Source: an uncultured Chitinophagaceae bacterium (lineage in GTDB: Bacteria; Bacteroidota; Bacteroidia; Chitinophagales; Chitinophagaceae). From it: 12,537 nt of DNA. The number at the start of each line of letters is the position of its first letter. Position 1 is the stretch's first letter. The stretch is from the NCBI GenBank assembly GCA_946885335.1, contig CAMPGG010000076.1, positions 1-12,537 of the forward strand. Reading direction: 5' to 3'. The translations under genes and the position numbers were made by a program. Shown piece after piece: positions 1 to 8,400 of the stretch. A model generated the notes under the pieces. The model made no database searches. It saw only the letters and a program-made list of their open reading frames with translations, and was not told where the DNA came from.

Positions 1-139
1 ATCCTGCTGTTGCAGCAAGTGGTTTCCCCGTAATAGCCATCCAGCTTTTACCATGCAAGGGGGGTTTTTGTGTTTGTTGTGCAATGCCTGAAAAGGATAA
101 ACAAGAGCAAATCAGGAGGAAGAACAAATGACGCTTCAT
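1..139 (-). CDS. 5' part of a secreted protein, probably gamma-glutamyltranspeptidase family (runs off left edge)
   Basis: Reading the minus strand from the ATG at 139 gives 46 codons open to the window edge. The product begins MKRHLFFLLICSCLSFSG and then IAQQTQ, a classical signal peptide with probable cleavage after Ala20 (A|QQ), as is common in Bacteroidota. The mature start continues HGKSWMAITGKPLAATAG. The 'PLA..AG' stretch after a short polar lead matches the beginning of the gamma-glutamyltranspeptidase fold, where the family normally continues into a GGNAVDAA motif; that motif would lie outside this window. Family members are periplasmic or secreted N-terminal nucleophile hydrolases that act on glutathione and other gamma-glutamyl compounds. 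The coding call is firm because of the signal peptide. The family call rests on about 20 residues and is tentative. The gene is divergent from the L,D-transpeptidase, with a 220-bp gap that holds nothing I recognise. Confidence 0.62.
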   Translation of the reverse strand, partial: MKRHLFFLLICSCLSFSGIAQQTQKPPLHGKSWMAITGKPLAATAG

Positions 140-359
140 ACGGTTTTTTTTATCCTTTAAAGATAAAGGTTCAGGATGGTTTCACCGAAAATCGACATTG
201 ATCAACTTTACAAGATTTACCTAATAAAAGTAAACTGATCATTGTCATTTCCATTCATGATACCCAATAGCATAATGTAGGATTAGAAGGCAGACATTTA
301 ATAAAATAGAAAACCCAGTAGTTGGAAATCTCCTGCCAGGATTTTCATAAACACAGGCC

Positions 360-1133
360 ATGATCACAAGAATACATTTCTGCATTTCAATGGCTGTTCT
401 GATGTTAACGGCTCTCCTGTTTCAATCATGCAAACCAGGACAAAGAAATATTTTACCCTCCCATTTTATATACGAAAAATTTAAAGATTCTATCAGTGTA
501 CGGGATGATACTTTACACCAGGATACAAGCAATGTTTTTGATGCCAACGTTTTTATCCCGGGCAAAGATCCTTTGGATTCACTCTTAATGCAATATGATA
601 CTTTATGGAATAAGGAATTGACTGAATTTGCGCATTCGGATACATTAAATGCTGAGAAGTACATCCTCCAATTAAATGTGAATGAACTGGATTCTTTTTT
701 GAACAACAGGAAGATCAGCAAATCGTCCACCTGTAAAAAAAATGAATGCTTTCTTTTTGCAGAGATCCTGAAATCCAAACAAATTTTAAACTTATACATC
801 GATGGAGAACTTGCCGATAGTTTTAAAGTATCAACCGGCATCAGGGGGTTTGAAACGCCTAACTTAAATACAAGGCCTGCAGGTCCAATATTTAAAAAGT
901 ATACTTCTAAAAAATTTCCCGGCGGTAATTACCAGGGATTGGGAAACATGCCCTATGCCGTTTTTGTAAAAGGTGGATATGCCATACATGGGACTACGCC
1001 AGGCAATTTTTCCAAATTAGGAAGAAGAGCATCTCATGGCTGTATCAGAATGCATCCGGATAATGCAAAAATTTTTTATGAACTGGTAAAAAGAATCGGG
1101 CTGCAAAATACATGGGTAACGATTAAAAATTAA
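360..1133 (+). CDS. L,D-transpeptidase (YkuD domain) lipoprotein
   Basis: This 257-residue envelope protein should catalyse L,D-transpeptidation of peptidoglycan stem peptides, or attach proteins to peptidoglycan. The catalytic signature is complete: His210-Gly211, then SHGCIRM at 225-231 with nucleophile Cys228 and His226. The YkuD domain spans about residues 130-245. The N-terminus is a hydrophobic segment (residues 8-20) ending in FQSC, so Cys24 is a probable lipidation site and the protein is likely membrane-anchored on the periplasmic side. Residues 25-127 form an extension with no domain I recognise. It is rich in Asp, Ser and Asn and contains Cys125, close to Cys130. The ATG at 360 is chosen because it places the signal peptide directly at the start. 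The next gene begins 128 bp downstream behind its own promoter-like element, so this is probably a single-gene unit. The family is certain; the exact peptidoglycan reaction cannot be read from the sequence. Confidence 0.93.
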   Translation: MITRIHFCISMAVLMLTALLFQSCKPGQRNILPSHFIYEKFKDSISVRDDTLHQDTSNVFDANVFIPGKDPLDSLLMQYDTLWNKELTEFAHSDTLNAEKYILQLNVNELDSFLNNRKISKSSTCKKNECFLFAEILKSKQILNLYIDGELADSFKVSTGIRGFETPNLNTRPAGPIFKKYTSKKFPGGNYQGLGNMPYAVFVKGGYAIHGTTPGNFSKLGRRASHGCIRMHPDNAKIFYELVKRIGLQNTWVTIKN

Positions 1134-1219
1134 TACCATCCGGTTTGTATAAATATTCTAACCCTTCCAAATCATATCAACTGCTAACAAGGATCAACAT
1201 TTCTGATTATAAAGCATGC

Positions 1220-1226
1220 TAATTTG
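1220..1226 (+). promoter_or_regulatory. putative -7 promoter element TAATTTG upstream of the multicopper oxidase
   Basis: TAATTTG lies 35 bases before the ATG at 1262. It resembles the Bacteroidota -7 consensus TAnnTTTG with one base fewer, and the same TAWTTTG form appears ahead of other genes in the window. No clear TTG -33 element is visible at the expected spacing, so the call is weak on its own. Confidence 0.35.
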
Positions 1227-1261
1227 AAGTACGTTTTCTTCATCAACCAAAACCTTATTTT

Positions 1262-3298
1262 ATGCAAAAGGTTAGCTGCTTATCAAGCCTTATATTATTC
1301 ATAAGCTTGAACATTCCAGTATTTGCACAGGTGCAATTGCTGGATCCTAAATCGCAAACCCAGTTCGTTAATCCTTTACCAATACCTTCGGTTATTGATG
1401 GCCGTAATGGCGGGTTGTTTACCATTGGCATCAGCCAGTTTGACCAATGGTTAGGATTAAGAAATCCCGTTTCAAATCAACCTTTGCAAACTACCGTTTG
1501 GGGATACAACGGTTCTTACCCCGGCCCCACGATCCTGGCTAAAGAAAATGTTCCCATCCAGGTTTTTTGGAGAAACAACCTGGTTGACGGATTCAATAAT
1601 CCCTTGCCACATTTATTGCCCATTGACGAATCCATTCACTGGTCTTTTAATGATGAACCAGGATGGCGCAGCTACGGTGTACCGGTTGTTTCCCATTTGC
1701 ATGGTGGCCATACGGAATCTGCAAGTGATGGATTACCCGATGCCTGGTTTACACCCAATTTTACAAAAAAAGGTCATGGATTTATAAAAGGTGATGTGGA
1801 ACCATATTACTATCAAAATGACCAGGAAGCAGCAACACTTTGGTATCACGATCATGCGCTGGGAATAACCCGTTTAAATGTATATGCCGGGTTAGCAGGA
1901 TATTATTTATTGACCGATGAAAATGAAATGAACCTGCAAAGCACAGGCAAATTACCAGCAGCGCCTTATGACCTTGGTTTAGCCATCCAGGACAGGATGT
2001 TCACTGTTGATGGACAATTATTTATTCCATCAACTCCTGAAAACGGGGATGATGATGAAGAAAATGATGAAGAAATTCCCTCACCGACTATTTTACCCGA
2101 GTTCTTTGGCGATTTTATTTTGGTAAATGGGATGACCTGGCCAGTATTGGATGTTGAACCCCGGCAGTACAGGTTCAGAATATTAAATGGATCTGATTCC
2201 CGCTTTTATAATTTATCGCTTTCCAGCGGACAGCAAATAACCCAGATTGGTACGGATAATGGTTTTCTTCCATCACCTGTTCCAATGACCCAAATGATGA
2301 TTGCCCCCGGTGAAAGAAAAGATATCATCCTGGATTTTTCTCATCCATCATTACAAGGACAAACCATCATTGTAAAAAATAATGCTAAAACACCTTTTCC
2401 TAAAGGTTCCGCAGTAGATCCGCAAACAACCGGGCGCATCATGGCATTTAGGGTCAGCAAACCATTGAATGCTTTATACCCGCTCACCCAGTTTCCTGCA
2501 ACGCTTCGTGCGCCAATTGTTCCACTCCAAACCAACCTGGAACCAAGAAAACTGATATTGTTTGAAGCCGAAGATGAATATGGCCGGTTGAAACCAATGT
2601 TAGGAACAGTAGATAATGGTGTAATGGAATGGCATGATCCCATAACTGAAAACCCCATGCTTAACAGCACCGAAATTTGGGAGATTTACAATGAGACCAT
2701 GGATGCGCATCCTATACATCTTCATATGGTGTCTATGCAATTAATTAACCGCCAAAAATTTCATGCGGATGTTGATGAAGAAAATGGCAAACCATCAAAT
2801 ATCAGGGTGATTGGACAACCCCAATCTCCGGGTGCGGATGAAGCAGGATGGAAAGATACCTGGGTAATGTTTCCCGGTGAAGTAACCAGGGTGATCGCAA
2901 AATTTGATATTGAAGGATTATATGTTTGGCACTGCCATATTCTTTCTCATGAAGATCATGAAATGATGAGACCATATTATGTTGGTGAAATGGCAGATCA
3001 ACCCATGCAAAAGCCAGTTGTTAATGATGAAGCGGAAAATATTTTACAATTAAAAGTTTTCCCAAATCCTTTCAGCACAAACGTTACCATACAGTTCAAC
3101 CTGCAACAAACGGAAAAAATTGGCATCCGGCTTTTTGATAATAAAGGCAGTATTATCAAAAAAGTTTTCGAAGGCGAACGGATGGCTGGTTTGCAAAATT
3201 TCAGCATAGACGGATCAAACCTGGCAAACGGAACTTACTTCTGCGAAATCACAGTTAATGACAAAAGAATATTAAGGAAACTCGTACTGCAGAAATAA
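1262..3298 (+). CDS. secreted multicopper oxidase (CotA/bilirubin-oxidase-like) with T9SS C-terminal sorting domain
   Basis: This 678-residue protein belongs to the three-cupredoxin multicopper oxidases, which oxidise phenols, bilirubin-like pigments or metal ions while reducing O2 to water. All four copper motifs are intact: HLHGGH (145-150), WYHDH (194-198), HPIHLH (483-488), and HCHILSHEDHEM (557-568). These supply the eight type 2/3 histidines (145, 147, 196, 198, 486, 488, 557, 559) and the type 1 ligands His483, Cys558, His563 and axial Met568. A signal peptide ends at about Ala22 (VFA|Q). Residues 597-678 are a type A T9SS sorting domain, opening with LKVFPNPFS and ending in basic LRKLVLQK, so export across the outer membrane and surface attachment or release are expected. 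An acidic run sits at 263-271 (DDDEENDEE), between cupredoxin domains 1 and 2. A strong terminator follows. The substrate cannot be told from the sequence; there is no obvious Met-rich cuprous-oxidase segment, which argues for a laccase or bilirubin-oxidase type. Confidence 0.95.
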   Translation: MQKVSCLSSLILFISLNIPVFAQVQLLDPKSQTQFVNPLPIPSVIDGRNGGLFTIGISQFDQWLGLRNPVSNQPLQTTVWGYNGSYPGPTILAKENVPIQVFWRNNLVDGFNNPLPHLLPIDESIHWSFNDEPGWRSYGVPVVSHLHGGHTESASDGLPDAWFTPNFTKKGHGFIKGDVEPYYYQNDQEAATLWYHDHALGITRLNVYAGLAGYYLLTDENEMNLQSTGKLPAAPYDLGLAIQDRMFTVDGQLFIPSTPENGDDDEENDEEIPSPTILPEFFGDFILVNGMTWPVLDVEPRQYRFRILNGSDSRFYNLSLSSGQQITQIGTDNGFLPSPVPMTQMMIAPGERKDIILDFSHPSLQGQTIIVKNNAKTPFPKGSAVDPQTTGRIMAFRVSKPLNALYPLTQFPATLRAPIVPLQTNLEPRKLILFEAEDEYGRLKPMLGTVDNGVMEWHDPITENPMLNSTEIWEIYNETMDAHPIHLHMVSMQLINRQKFHADVDEENGKPSNIRVIGQPQSPGADEAGWKDTWVMFPGEVTRVIAKFDIEGLYVWHCHILSHEDHEMMRPYYVGEMADQPMQKPVVNDEAENILQLKVFPNPFSTNVTIQFNLQQTEKIGIRLFDNKGSIIKKVFEGERMAGLQNFSIDGSNLANGTYFCEITVNDKRILRKLVLQK

Positions 3299-3316
3299 AC
3301 CTTAGGTTTTTGATAT

Positions 3317-3345
3317 AAAAAGCAGCGGTTCAAACGCTGCTTTTT
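3317..3345 (+). terminator. rho-independent terminator after the multicopper oxidase
   Basis: A perfect 11-bp stem, AAAAAGCAGCG (3317-3327) against CGCTGCTTTTT (3335-3345), has a 7-base loop and runs into a T tract ending at 3347. It lies 19 bases after the stop codon of the oxidase. The A run on the left side would let it work in the other direction too, but no minus-strand gene ends here. Confidence 0.9.
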
Positions 3346-3486
3346 TTGGTTATGTATGTATCTAAAAAATTAAAAAATATAATGGCAGGATATTTTTATT
3401 CAATAAATACAAAAGCCTAAATAAAAAACAATATTGAATCTATTATCGATTCACAAATACGCTCCCCAGAGAGCAAAATTATTCGC

Positions 3487-4224
3487 ATGTCAAAACGTAA
3501 GGGCAAGATATATATTGGCACATCGGGTTGGCACTATAAACACTGGACCGGAACCTTTTATCCTGAAAATATAAAAGGTTCCAAACAATTTAATGAGTAC
3601 GTAAAATATTTTGATACGGTAGAAATCAATAATTCATTTTATAAACTACCTGCTGAAAAAACTTTCAGACAATGGTACCTGGCTGCTCCAAAAGATTTTT
3701 TATTTGCAATAAAAGCCAGCCGCTATATCACCCACCTAAAAAAACTGGATGTAAATAATGACAGTATATCACTCTTATTATCAAGGGTGAATCAACTGGA
3801 AGACAAGTTAGGACCAATATTATTCCAATTACCACCGGGATGGATGGTGAATATTGAAAGGTTCAAAGAGTTTTTGGAAAAGATCCCATATGGTTACAGG
3901 TATACATTTGAATTCAGAAATACCAGCTGGTATAAAAAAGAAGTATATGAATTATTAAAACAACATCAATGCGCTTTTTGTATTTATGAACTGGCCGGGC
4001 ATACTTCACCTATAGAAATTACAGCTGATTTTGTATATATAAGACTGCATGGACCCGGTGATAAATACCAGGGAAGTTATACCACCGCAACCCTTAAAAA
4101 ATGGGCGGCTAACTGCAAGCAATGGATGAAAAATGGATTAGATGTTTATGTATATTTTGATAATGACCAGCATGGTTATGCCGCTTTTAATGCTATTACT
4201 TTACAAGAGTTGATCAAATCCTAA
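3487..4224 (+). CDS. DUF72 (YecE-like) family protein
   Basis: This 245-residue cytoplasmic protein has no signal peptide and is close to the usual family length. The DUF72 landmarks occur in order: IGTSGWHYKHW near the start (10-20), FYP at 24-26, TVEINNSFYKLP (44-55), FAIKASRYITH (73-83), LGPILFQLPP (108-117), FEFRNTSW (141-148), YIRLHGP (184-190) with a following YQGSY, and VYFDND (222-227) with GYAAFNA after it. The fold is a TIM-barrel-like alpha/beta structure, and the biochemical role is unknown. The conserved acidic and aromatic residues suggest an enzyme, but no reaction is established. The start at 3487 puts the TSGW motif at residue 12, as usual. It follows a terminator, so it should have its own promoter in 3346-3486, where I see only AT-rich DNA and a weak 6-bp inverted repeat (3435-3440 with 3448-3453). 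It reads toward the tRNA gene but ends 219 bp before it. Confidence 0.92.
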   Translation: MSKRKGKIYIGTSGWHYKHWTGTFYPENIKGSKQFNEYVKYFDTVEINNSFYKLPAEKTFRQWYLAAPKDFLFAIKASRYITHLKKLDVNNDSISLLLSRVNQLEDKLGPILFQLPPGWMVNIERFKEFLEKIPYGYRYTFEFRNTSWYKKEVYELLKQHQCAFCIYELAGHTSPIEITADFVYIRLHGPGDKYQGSYTTATLKKWAANCKQWMKNGLDVYVYFDNDQHGYAAFNAITLQELIKS

Positions 4225-4412
4225 GGATTTAACAAACAGGTTTCCAATATTATTACTCCAACGGCTAACTTTGAAAGATCATGATGAACATACTCACATC
4301 TTTAAAGCTGGCATTCATTAAAATATTTAAGACCTTATTCATTAGGGAGAAAGCCTGCTGTAAATAAAACACCTCCTGCTTAAGTTCTGTTCATCTCTTT
4401 CACTTTTCCAAA

Positions 4413-4427
4413 ATCAAATAATTTGAT
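4413..4427. promoter_or_regulatory. 15-bp palindrome overlapping a TAATTTG promoter-like element ahead of tRNA-Thr
   Basis: ATCAAAT-A-ATTTGAT is a perfect inverted repeat with a single central base, 16 bases before the tRNA. It contains TAATTTG (4419-4425), the heptamer seen ahead of other transcription units here, at a distance that suits a tRNA promoter with a short leader. It could therefore be a promoter that is palindromic by chance, or an operator over a promoter. Confidence 0.35.
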
Positions 4428-4443
4428 ACTTTCACTACTCAAA

Positions 4444-4516
4444 GCCATCTTAGCTCAGTTGGTAGAGCAGCTGTTTCGTAAATAGCAGGTCGGGGGTTCG
4501 AGTCCCTTAGGTGGCT
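4444..4516 (+). tRNA. tRNA-Thr (anticodon CGT)
   Basis: The 73 bases fold into a full cloverleaf. The acceptor stem is GCCATCT with AGGTGGC (one T-G pair). The D arm is GCTC/GAGC with loop AGTTGGTA. The anticodon stem is GCTGT/ATAGC around loop TTCGTAA, giving anticodon CGT (codon ACG, threonine). The variable loop is AGGTC, and the T arm is GGGGG/CCCTT with loop TTCGAGT. The discriminator base is T and no CCA is encoded (CAT follows), so CCA must be added after transcription. The T stem has two G-T pairs and the anticodon stem one, so it is slightly weak but intact. Nothing next to it resembles an attachment site or integrase. Confidence 0.95.
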
Positions 4517-4522
4517 CATAAA

Positions 4523-4551
4523 AAATCCCCTTCCAAAATGGAAAGGGATTT
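4523..4551. terminator. hairpin terminator between tRNA-Thr and the convergent YceI gene
   Basis: AAATCCCCTTCCA (4523-4535) pairs with TGGAAAGGGATTT (4539-4551): 13 positions with one C-A mismatch and a 3-base loop. On the minus strand the stem is followed by a U run (complement of 4520-4525), which makes it a good terminator for the YceI gene. On the plus strand it closes the tRNA transcript, though with a weaker T tail. It is best read as a shared, bidirectional terminator. Confidence 0.8.
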
Positions 4552-4571
4552 AATATTAATAAATTAATTTT

Positions 4572-5243
4572 TTAAGACTGTGGTTTGGCTGCTGCCTGGC
4601 GCATTTGAATATTTAATACGATCTCCACATTTTCATCAACTACCAATCCGCCTTCCGGCGTTTTACTGTCCCACTTAATGCCATAATCAAATCGATTCAT
4701 TTCGCCACGGGCCATAAAACCTGCACGGATATTTCCCCTTGCATCTTTAACATTGCCTCCATGTTTTACTTCAAAGGTAATTGGTTTGGTAATGTCCCTT
4801 ACCGTTAGATCCCCTTTCAACTCATACTTATTATTTCCTAAAGGCTTAAATGAAGTACTGGTAAATGTAATGGTTGGATATTTTTCTGCACTGAAAAAAT
4901 CATCTGACTGCAGGTGTTTGTCCCTACCCGCATCATCCGTATCAATAGATGCGGCATCAACGGTAAATTGAATTTTAGCATCAGAAAAATCTGCTTTACT
5001 GCTTTCCATGGATCCTTTGGCAGTATTAAAGCGACCACTTACCTGTGATATCGCCATATAATTTACATTAAAAGCCACATTACTATGCTTAGCATCAAAG
5101 CCCCATGTAGCTGGCTCATTTTTTAATTGAATTTTTTCGCCAGCCATTGAGAATTGGTTTACATCAACAGGCTTCGGTTTAAAAGCCATGGCTCCGGCCA
5201 CAACCAATGCAGCTCCCAGCATAATGGAATAAGATCTTTTCAT
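4572..5243 (-). CDS. exported YceI-family lipid-binding-like protein
   Basis: This 223-residue protein starts MKRSYSIMLGAALVVAGAMA, a signal peptide with probable cleavage after Ala20, so it acts in the periplasm. The YceI beta-barrel domain covers about residues 46-215. Family landmarks are the opening ATWGFDAKHSNVAFNV (45-60), the SGRF turn (69-72), the ASIDTDDAGRDKHLQSDDFF stretch (98-117), YPTITFTS (122-129), the LTVRDITKPITFEV strand pair (146-159) and FDYGIKWD near the end (185-192). YceI proteins are lipocalin-like barrels that bind long isoprenoid or other amphiphilic molecules; the ligand here is unknown. The short tail QAAAKPQS is disordered-looking. The gene is divergent from the Asp-box propeller gene across 214 bp and convergent with tRNA-Thr, sharing a hairpin terminator, so it is probably transcribed alone. 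No convincing promoter was found upstream on its strand. Confidence 0.93.
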   Translation of the reverse strand: MKRSYSIMLGAALVVAGAMAFKPKPVDVNQFSMAGEKIQLKNEPATWGFDAKHSNVAFNVNYMAISQVSGRFNTAKGSMESSKADFSDAKIQFTVDAASIDTDDAGRDKHLQSDDFFSAEKYPTITFTSTSFKPLGNNKYELKGDLTVRDITKPITFEVKHGGNVKDARGNIRAGFMARGEMNRFDYGIKWDSKTPEGGLVVDENVEIVLNIQMRQAAAKPQS

Positions 5244-5402
5244 GTGTTTTTTGTATTAAGTGTTTTATTTATTCTGTTATGAATATCGTCCTTCTAAAAA
5301 GTAAATGTAATAATATAAAAATACTTTGATGTTTCAACAGCAATAACTGATTTTTATATTAGACAAAAGATTAAATACTTTAATTCATTACCATTTAACA
5401 AT

Positions 5403-5410
5403 TTATTTTG
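5403..5410 (+). promoter_or_regulatory. putative -7 promoter element (TTATTTTG) upstream of the Asp-box propeller gene
   Basis: TTATTTTG followed by CTGTCC lies 47 bases before the ATG at 5458. A nearly identical string, TTATTTTG followed by TTGCCC, precedes the next gene, the prolyl isomerase. It is one base off the TAnnTTTG consensus. No TTG -33 element is visible at standard spacing. Confidence 0.38.
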
Positions 5411-5457
5411 CTGTCCTTTTCAGTATTAAGTATGTTTAAAGATCAAATCAATCATAC

Positions 5458-8400
5458 ATGAGGAAATACATTTTACTTTTTACATTTTTCATTGCTGCAT
5501 TGCAAGTGTTGCAGGCGCAAAAAGTTTCATTAAAAGATTTTAAGGACATGAAACCGCGTAATATCGGCCCATCGGGTATGAGCGGTCGTATTACAGCCAT
5601 TGATGTGGTATTAAAAGATCCCAATATTATTTACCTGGGAGCTGCATCGGGTGGTGTATGGAAAACAGAAAACAGCGGTCATAGCTGGACGCCGGTCTTT
5701 GAAGAACAGCCCACTCAGAATATCGGGTCTATTGCTATTCAGCAAAGCAATCCAAACATTGTTTGGGTTGGTACCGGTGAGGGCAATCCCCGCAACTCAC
5801 TCAATATTGGTGAAGGGATTTTTAAAAGCCTGGACGCAGGTAAAACATGGAACCGCATGGGACTGGAAAAAACCAGGAACATTCACCGGGTAATTATCGA
5901 CCCTACAGATCCAAATATTATTTATGCCGGCGCTATTGGAAATCCTTTTGGCATCCATCCTGAAAGAGGTGTATTTAAATCCACGGATGGTGGAGAAACC
6001 TGGCAAAAGATCCTGTATGTAAATGATACAACGGGTTGTGCCGAACTGGTAATGGATCCTTCCAATCCCAATAAATTAATTGCCAGTATGTGGCAGCATC
6101 GCCGCACACCCTATGATTTTACCAGTGGTGGTGGTGGCAGTGGTTTATATATTACGATTGATGGCGGAAAGAACTGGAAAAAACTGGAAGCGAAAGATGG
6201 ATTACCCGCAGGTCCGCTTGGCCGTATTGGAATTGATTTTGCCGCCAGCATGCCAACCAGGGTTTATGCCAAAATTGAGGCTACAAAAAATGGTTTATAC
6301 AGCAGTGATGATGGAGGCTTCACCTGGAAAATGATAAACAACAATCCAGGCGAGGTTACTGACCGTCCTTTCTATTACCAGGAAATTTATGTGGATCCCA
6401 AAAACGAAAACCGCATTTACGATATTCACTCAACCGTCACCGTTAGTGAGGATGCCGGAAAATCATTCAGCACTTTATTACCCTATTTCGGTATTCACCC
6501 CGATCACCATGCCTGGTGGATACACCCGGAAGATCCGGATTTTATTATTGATGGAAATGATGGCGGTATTGGCATCTCCCGTGACCGGGGAAAAAACTGG
6601 GTGTTTGATGATAAGATACCCGTTGGCCAGTTTTACCATATCAATGTAGACAATGAAATTCCCTACAATGTAATGGGAGGCATGCAGGATAATGGCAGCT
6701 GGCACGGCCCGGCATATACCTGGATCAATGGTGGCATCCGGAATTATTACTGGCACAATGTAGGTGGTGGTGATGGATTTGATGTGGTACCAGATCCGGA
6801 TGATGCCAGTTGGTTATACTCCATGAGCCAGGGTGGAAACCTGGGTCGCCGGAACTGGGAAACAGGTGAGAGCTGGTTCCTTAAACCACCAGCATTAGAT
6901 ACAAACAAACTTCGTTTTAACTGGAATGCAGCTATTGCACAGGATCCTTTTGACAATAACACCATTTACTATGCAAGTCAATACCTGCATAAAAGCAATA
7001 ATAAAGGTGCCAGCTGGCAAACCATTTCTCCCGACCTGACGACGGATGATAAAGAAATTCAGAAAAAAACAGGTGAAACCGGTGGACTTACCCTGGACAT
7101 TACCGGTGCGGAAACGCATAATACGATTATAACCATCGCTCCTTCTTACAAAGAAAAAGGAGTGATCTGGGTTGGTACAGATGATGGCAATGTTCAATTA
7201 ACCCGGGATGGCGGAAAAACCTGGACCAACTTCAGAGGAAAATTACCTGGCATGCCGGCAGGTGCATGGATACCACAGATCCGAACTTCAAAACATAATG
7301 CCGGCGAGGCTTTCGTAGTGGTCAATGATTACCGGCGCGGGAACTTCACACCTTATATTTACCGTACGGCTGATTATGGAAAAACCTGGACAAGAATGGT
7401 TGATGACAAAAAAGTTTACGGTTATGCATTAACGGTACTGCAGGACCCGGAGGAACCCAACCTGTTTTTTGTCGGAACAGAAAATGGATTATGGGTAAGC
7501 TTTGATAATGGGGCAAACTTTGAACAATGGAAACATGGTTATCCTTCAGTTTCTACTTATGACCTGGTGATCCAGGAAAGAGAGGCTGATTTAGTGATCG
7601 GAACATTTGGCCGGGCACTTTGGATTTTAGATGATATCAGGCCGCTGCGCCATGCCGCTAAAAACGGTTTCAGTACAGCTAAAAAAATAACTGTTTTTAA
7701 ACCCAATGATGCTTACCAGGCGCAATATCGTGCCGCAACAGGATATGATTGGAGTAATTATGGTTTGTATAATGGAGAGAACCGTTCCCGTGGAGCCGCG
7801 ATTGCTTATTTTATTCATCCTTCATCATCTGCAAATGATGCCACTAAAAATAAAGCTACCGCCAATGCACAAACGCAAAGAGGAAGAAATGGTCGCAACA
7901 GTAAAGACTCAGTAGTGGCCCGTTTTTATAATGAACAGAATGAACTGATCCGGACATTACAAATGAATGGAACGGAAGGGTACAATCGATTTTTTTGGGG
8001 TATGGATGAAAAAGGATTCCGTAATCCCGGCTCACCCAAACCGCGTCCCAATGCTCCTGAACCACGGGGCTACGATGTATTCCCCGGTAGGTATAAAGTG
8101 GTTATTAGTTACGGAGGCGAATCTGATTCCAGTTATATTACCGTGAAAAGTGATCCGCGTTTAGGTGATCGCAAAGCCATTAAACAATCCCAAAGGGACC
8201 TGCAGGCAGGCTTAAGAAAAAATGCCGACAAGGTAACGGAGATCCTTGACCGCATTTCAGAATCAGAAGAAGTGGTTGAAAAAATTCAATCGCAGCTCAA
8301 AGGTTTGGAAGGCGCAAAAATAGATTCGCTTCGTAAAGCCGGAACGGCTACACTGGATTCACTTAAAACACTTAGAGAGTTTATACGGGGGAAATCAGAT

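Noticed and set aside
3..131. Plus-strand frame open from the left edge to a TGA at 129-131 (42 codons, ending in a Lys/Arg-rich tail)
   Set aside because: The opposite strand over the same bases encodes a clear signal peptide and family-like start, so this frame is its antisense shadow.
154..169. CCTTTA-AAGA-TAAAGG inverted repeat upstream of the minus-strand partial gene
   Set aside because: It has only six AT-rich base pairs and no other supporting signal, so it is likely chance.
422..841. 139-codon minus-strand frame inside the L,D-transpeptidase gene
   Set aside because: It is antisense to a gene with intact catalytic motifs and a lipobox; its product shows no domain or signal.
4225..4443. 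Short frames on both strands (25-28 codons) in the gap between the DUF72 gene and tRNA-Thr
   Set aside because: They are AT-rich, very short, and lack a signal peptide, known motif or family resemblance; the gap is treated as non-coding.
4444..4571. Possible integration site at the tRNA-Thr gene
   Set aside because: The tRNA is intact, no duplicated 3' end is found nearby, and neither an integrase nor foreign-looking genes are present.
7213..7392. Repeated nucleotide string GGAAAAACCTGGAC within the propeller gene
   Set aside because: It encodes the GKTW part of successive Asp boxes, so protein repeats explain it; it is not a mobile or regulatory repeat.
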